The position numbers and the translations under genes are program-made. From Lentzea albida (GTDB taxonomy: Bacteria; Actinomycetota; Actinomycetes; Mycobacteriales; Pseudonocardiaceae): a stretch of 64,000 nucleotides of DNA. The DNA is taken from positions 248,001 through 312,000 of the forward strand of contig NZ_FOFV01000010.1 in NCBI RefSeq assembly GCF_900111005.1. The letters run 5' to 3'. Within the stretch, counting starts at the first letter, position 1. Every line of letters starts with the position of its first letter. Below, piece after piece: positions 60,421-64,000 of the stretch. The notes beneath the pieces were generated by a model that was not told the DNA's origin, ran no database searches, and saw only the letters and a list, made by a program, of their open reading frames with translations.

Positions 60421-63400
60421 TCAGGTGACCAGGGCGCGGCAGTGCTGCGGCCGGATCCGTTGTGGTGCGACGCTTTCCAGGGTCGGTCTGACCGGGACGA
60501 TCGAACCGTCCCGGTCGAACCCCATCCTGTCTATCGTGATCTCCCGGTGCGTGCCATCCCCCTCCGGGATGGCGAACCGGTGGTAGGCGAGGTACCAGTC
60601 GTCGGTGCCGGGCACCCGGAGCATCGAGCTGTGCCCGGTGCCCTTCACACCGAGCGCCAGGTCCTTGGCGAGGATCACACCGCGGTTCGTGAACGGGCCG
60701 GTGGGGGAGGGCCCTGTCGCGTAGGCCACGCGATAATCCTCGCTGCGGGTGTCGTCGACCGACCAGCTCAGGTAGTAGGTGCCCGCGCGTTCCACCACGA
60801 ACAGGCCTTCCCGGAAGTCCGCCAGCCCGGTGAGCCGGGTGATCTTCCCCGGGTCGTAGGAGATCATGTCGGCGTTGAGCGGCACCACATGTGCTTCACC
60901 GTTGCCCCAGTACAGGTAGGGCTGCCCGGAGCGGTCGACGAAGACCGCCGGGTCGATGGCCTGGCCGCCGCCGGGGTTGCGGGCGACCAGCGGCTGTCCG
61001 GAGTCGGTGAACGGGCCGGTCGGCGAGTCGCCCACCGCGACCCCGATCTTGGCCTCGGCGCAGAAGTAGAAGTAGTACTTGCCGTCGCGTTCGGCGATCG
61101 CGGGTGCCCAGGCGTTGCGGTCGGCCCAGCTCACGTCGGGCCCGAGGTCGAGGACCACGCCCTCGTCCCGCCAGTTCACCAGGTCCTTCGACGACCACGC
61201 CGAGAACCTCGTGCCGCTCCAGCCGTCGAAGCCGTCCGTGGTCGCGTACATGTAGTAGGTGTCGCCGAACGCCACGATGTTCGGGTCGGCGTTGAGGCCC
61301 GGGACCACGGGGCTGCGCATCTCGTGCGCCTCGACCGTCCACACCCGACTCTCCCGCCCCGACCGGACGACGAACTGCCGGGGTTTCCGCAGATCGACCG
61401 GCCCGCCGGGGGTGATGGTGGCGCCCGGCGGGAGCTCGAAGCCGAGCCGGACCCGCCGCAGGTCGGTGCCCGGCCGCACGGGGAGCACCACCCTGCCGGA
61501 CCCGACGACCGCGGGTGCTTGGAGCGAATCGTGCGTGACCGACCGGATCTGCGTGGCGTTGAACGGGAGCGCGGCCACCTCGCCGCCGGAGAGCGCGCGG
61601 TTGTACAGGCGGACGTCCTTCATCCTGCCGAGCAACGGCCTGTCCGCCGTGTACACGGACCGGCCGAGGTAGTTGGCCGTGGTGATCCCGCCGCCGATGT
61701 CGGACGGTCTGGTCGTGACACCGGTGGTGCGCGCCACCTCGACCCCGTCCAGGTAGAGCACTTCCACACCGTTGCCGACGGTCAGCGTCACGTTCTTCCA
61801 CACCCCGCGCGGCAGCGCCCGGCCGGAGTTCACGCCCTGCTCGGTCGCCCAGTTGCCGGTGGCGATCGCGCCGCGGTAGGTGTCGCCGGTGCTGAACAGG
61901 TAGCCGTCGCCGACCCCGTTCGGCGCGGTGTTGCCGAAGCCGTAGAGGAAGTACGGCGTCTGCTGGGCCGGATCGACCAGCACGTCGGCGGAGATCGTGG
62001 CCGCCGGGGCGCCCGTCAGCAGGTTGTTCGGCAGTTGGACGTGCCCGCCCTTCAACGACAGGGAACCTCCGGACCACGTGGCGTTGCCGGCGAGCACGCC
62101 GTCGTACCCGTGACCGGTGGCGTCGGCGGCGGACCCGTTGAGCGGCCAGTGCGCGACCAGGCCCCTGCTGTCGGCCTTCACCGGCGCCGGGGGAGCGGTG
62201 AGGCGGTTCAGCTCGGCCTGCGTCACCGGGAGGACCGTGCCGTGCCGGGGAGAGGCGGGCAGGCGGGCGCCGGTCGACATCGTCCACCTGCCCGACGCGA
62301 GGTCGGTCGTCTCGAACGGCACGTAGCCGCGGCCGCCGTACTCGTCGATGAACAGGTACCACCTGTCCTCGGTGTTGGACTTGAACCCTGTCGGGCCCTC
62401 ACCCGCGGACAGGCCGGGGCTCGTCGGCGTGGCCTTGCCGATGCACTCGGCGACGAAGTCGTAGCTCGTGTCGAGCAGGTCGGTGGACTTCTCGGCGGTG
62501 ATGTACTTGCTGCACGGCGACGACGACGAGTTGTTCCGCTCGTCCTTGGTGTAGCGGTAGTACGTGCCGTCGTGCTCGATGACCGTCGAGTCGATCACCG
62601 AGTAACCGGGGTCGATCCACACCTTCGCCGGGGTGAAGGTGACGAAGTCGCGCGTGGTCGCGTACATCATCCGGTTGTAGCTGGTGCCGGTGTGGTTCGG
62701 GTCGTTCTCCGCGTAGAGCTTCGAGGCCCAGTAGACGACGTAGGTGCCGCGGCGGGCGTCCCAGAACGCCTCCGGTGCCCACGTGTTGCCCGCGGTCGGC
62801 GGTGAGACCTGGACGCTGCGCTGGCGGGACCAGTTCCGCAGGTCCGTCGACTCCCACACCATGATCGACCGGCTGCCGGTGCGCTGGGCCGCGTCCCAGC
62901 CGCGGCCGCCGTTGATCTTGAGGTCGGTGGCCAGCAGGTAGAACCTGTCGCCGTCGGGGGAGCGCAGGATGAACGGGTCGCGCACGCCCAGCTCGCCGAG
63001 GCTCGACTTCAGGATCGGCCTGCCGCCGTTGACCTCGGAGAAGTCGAGCGGGTTGTTTCCGTTGCTCGCGGCGGCGTAGATCTGCTCGCCGATCGGGCTG
63101 CTCTCACCGGTGAAGTAGAAGAAGCCGTAGCCAGCCAGGGGTTCCGCGACGGGCAACGGGACGACGGTGGCCGTCAGGGCGCGGGTGGTGCTCTGCTGCC
63201 CGAGGCTGACCTTCGCCGTCAGCACGACCTTCGCCGGCCTGGCGCCCGCCGGAGGGCGGGTCACCTCACCGGTCGGGGTGATCACCGCGCTGTCGGACGA
63301 CCGCCACGCGACGGTCGTGCCGTGGGTGCCGGTGGTGGGCAGGGTGAGGTGCCCTCGGACGTCGCCGAGGTTCGGCACCTCGACGGCGGCCGCCGCCGAC

Positions 63401-63489
63401 CGCACGAGCGGTTCGGCGGCGGCCGGAGTGGACGGGAGGAGCGCGGCGGTCAGCACCGCGGTGAGGACGACGTGGCGCAGGGGTGCCAT
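60421..63489 (-). CDS. Secreted multidomain double-GH43 glycosidase with LamG-type domain
   Basis: 1022 residues: signal peptide 1-25; atrophied Ig-like domain about 30-112 (TVAWRSSDSAVITPTGEVTRP); first GH43 about 118-420 (base Asp D171 in GVRDPFIL, later STVIEHDGTYY and SAGEGPTGFK); LamG/concanavalin-like domain about 440-650 (GLVAHWPLNGSAADATGHGYDG, RMKDVRLYNRALSGGEV); a second Ig-like linker about 655-720; second GH43 about 725-1010 (LNADPNIVAFGDTYYMYAT, AIDPAVFVDRSGQPYLYWGN, FREGLFVVERAGTYYLSWS). Both propellers keep Asp/Asp/Glu candidates, so it may cut two linkages in arabinan or arabinoxylan. Starts 19 bp after the ABC permease gene: co-transcribed with sugar import. Confidence 0.9.
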   Translation of the reverse strand: MAPLRHVVLTAVLTAALLPSTPAAAEPLVRSAAAAVEVPNLGDVRGHLTLPTTGTHGTTVAWRSSDSAVITPTGEVTRPPAGARPAKVVLTAKVSLGQQSTTRALTATVVPLPVAEPLAGYGFFYFTGESSPIGEQIYAAASNGNNPLDFSEVNGGRPILKSSLGELGVRDPFILRSPDGDRFYLLATDLKINGGRGWDAAQRTGSRSIMVWESTDLRNWSRQRSVQVSPPTAGNTWAPEAFWDARRGTYVVYWASKLYAENDPNHTGTSYNRMMYATTRDFVTFTPAKVWIDPGYSVIDSTVIEHDGTYYRYTKDERNNSSSSPCSKYITAEKSTDLLDTSYDFVAECIGKATPTSPGLSAGEGPTGFKSNTEDRWYLFIDEYGGRGYVPFETTDLASGRWTMSTGARLPASPRHGTVLPVTQAELNRLTAPPAPVKADSRGLVAHWPLNGSAADATGHGYDGVLAGNATWSGGSLSLKGGHVQLPNNLLTGAPAATISADVLVDPAQQTPYFLYGFGNTAPNGVGDGYLFSTGDTYRGAIATGNWATEQGVNSGRALPRGVWKNVTLTVGNGVEVLYLDGVEVARTTGVTTRPSDIGGGITTANYLGRSVYTADRPLLGRMKDVRLYNRALSGGEVAALPFNATQIRSVTHDSLQAPAVVGSGRVVLPVRPGTDLRRVRLGFELPPGATITPGGPVDLRKPRQFVVRSGRESRVWTVEAHEMRSPVVPGLNADPNIVAFGDTYYMYATTDGFDGWSGTRFSAWSSKDLVNWRDEGVVLDLGPDVSWADRNAWAPAIAERDGKYYFYFCAEAKIGVAVGDSPTGPFTDSGQPLVARNPGGGQAIDPAVFVDRSGQPYLYWGNGEAHVVPLNADMISYDPGKITRLTGLADFREGLFVVERAGTYYLSWSVDDTRSEDYRVAYATGPSPTGPFTNRGVILAKDLALGVKGTGHSSMLRVPGTDDWYLAYHRFAIPEGDGTHREITIDRMGFDRDGSIVPVRPTLESVAPQRIRPQHCRALVT

Positions 63490-63508
63490 GTTCGCCTTTC
63501 CGGTCGAA

Positions 63509-64000
63509 TCAGGCGCGTCGCTTGGTCCAGACGTCGTAGGCGACGGCGACGAGCAGGACGAGGCCCTTCACGAGCATCACGCGTTCGCTGGGCGCGCCGA
63601 TCAGCGACATGCCGTTGTTGATCACGCCCATGATCAGGCCGCCGGTGATGGCGCCGACGACCTTGCCGACACCGCCCTGCACCGCCGCGCCGCCGATGAA
63701 CGCGGCCGCGATGGCGTCGAGCTCGAACGACATGCCGGCGGTCGGACCCGCCTGGTTGAGGCGGCCGGCGAAGATCACGCCGGCGAGCCCCGCGAGCGCG
63801 CCCATGTTGACGAACACCCAGAACGTGACGGCCTTGACCTTCACGCCGGACAGCGTGGCGGCCTGCAGGTTGCCGCCGATCGAGTAGATGTGCCGTCCGA
63901 ACACCGAGTTGTTCGCCATCAGCGAGTAGCCGAGCGCGAGAGCCGCGAGCAGCACGAGCACCCACGGCAGGTTGCGGAACCGGGCGAGCTGCACGACGAC
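63509..64000 (-). CDS. Xylose/multiple-sugar ABC permease, XylH/GguB-like (5' truncated by window edge)
   Basis: C-terminal 160 residues or so of a RbsC-type permease; the frame continues off the right edge. Visible are three to four hydrophobic helices, the cytoplasmic segment GRHIYSIGGNLQAATLSGVKVK and FELDAIAAAFIGGAAVQGGVGKV, both typical of XylH/MmsB/GguB permeases that import xylose, arabinose or glucose. First visible gene of an operon continuing into the double-GH43 enzyme and galM. The ATPase and binding-protein genes presumably lie beyond the window. Confidence 0.92.
   Translation of the reverse strand, partial: VVVQLARFRNLPWVLVLLAALALGYSLMANNSVFGRHIYSIGGNLQAATLSGVKVKAVTFWVFVNMGALAGLAGVIFAGRLNQAGPTAGMSFELDAIAAAFIGGAAVQGGVGKVVGAITGGLIMGVINNGMSLIGAPSERVMLVKGLVLLVAVAYDVWTKRRA

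Overview
This is a high-GC stretch with GTG/TTG starts, 4-bp ATGA/GTGA gene overlaps, Ala/Thr-rich secreted proteins and many CBM2 modules on long Thr linkers. It suggests a plant-polymer-degrading actinomycete; a Pseudonocardiaceae-type genome (Lentzea, Saccharothrix, Actinosynnema) is my inference from style, not a proven identification. Nearly the whole window is a polysaccharide-utilisation super-locus. Enzymes for arabinoxylan, arabinan/arabinogalactan, pectin and cellulose sit beside the sugar transporters, the L-arabinose catabolic operon and four LacI-family regulators.

Region by region. 1-3.8 kb: a sugar ABC importer (two permeases, the first cut by the window edge) coupled to a GH10 xylanase, then a GH43 beta-xylosidase. 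3.8-5.5 kb: two Roadblock/LC7 proteins, a frameshifted proline dehydrogenase scrap and a deazaflavin-dependent nitroreductase-like protein. 5.5-21.3 kb: an L-arabinose block. A furanose-type ABC importer (lipoprotein, double ATPase, two permeases) is divergent from GH51 and GH43-CBM42 arabinofuranosidases; a LacI regulator and an araB-araD-araA operon follow, then an alpha/beta hydrolase and a tandem-repeat secreted protein. 21.4-26.5 kb: a GH30 galactanase with CBM13, an unusual SNase-like/CBM2 lipoprotein, and a divergent LacI/MFS pair. 26.6-33.7 kb: an orphan PD-(D/E)XK-like protein and a pectin module (pectate lyase, ABC importer, enolase-superfamily acid-sugar enzyme, second pectate lyase). 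33.9-48.6 kb: a cellulase/xylanase module (GH48, AA10 LPMO, two GH6, GH10, two CE1-type esterases, almost all with CBM2), interrupted by a LacI regulator and mmuM. 49.2-56.6 kb: a LacI regulator, an SGNH esterase, GH62, GH27 and GH43, again with CBM2 or CBM13. 56.6-60.4 kb: an island of other genes (stand-alone sigma region 4, adenylating enzyme, Nudix, His/Cys-rich metal-binding protein, aldose epimerase). 60.4-64 kb: a double-GH43 protein coupled to a xylose-type ABC permease cut by the right edge.

How it fits together: secreted CBM-tethered enzymes open cellulose, xylan, arabinan and pectin; ABC importers take up the products; AraA/AraB/AraD feed arabinose to xylulose-5-phosphate. Control is visible in the sequence. 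Nine palindromes resembling TGTTARCGCTMACA sit before the arabinose-type genes. Three TGGGAGCGCTCCCA-like (CebR/CelR) boxes flank the cellulase genes, and a distinct TGGAAGCGCTTCCA site lies in the LacI/MFS gap. TCGAAT clusters occur upstream of both pectate lyase genes. No rRNA, tRNA, CRISPR array, phage or insertion sequence was recognised.
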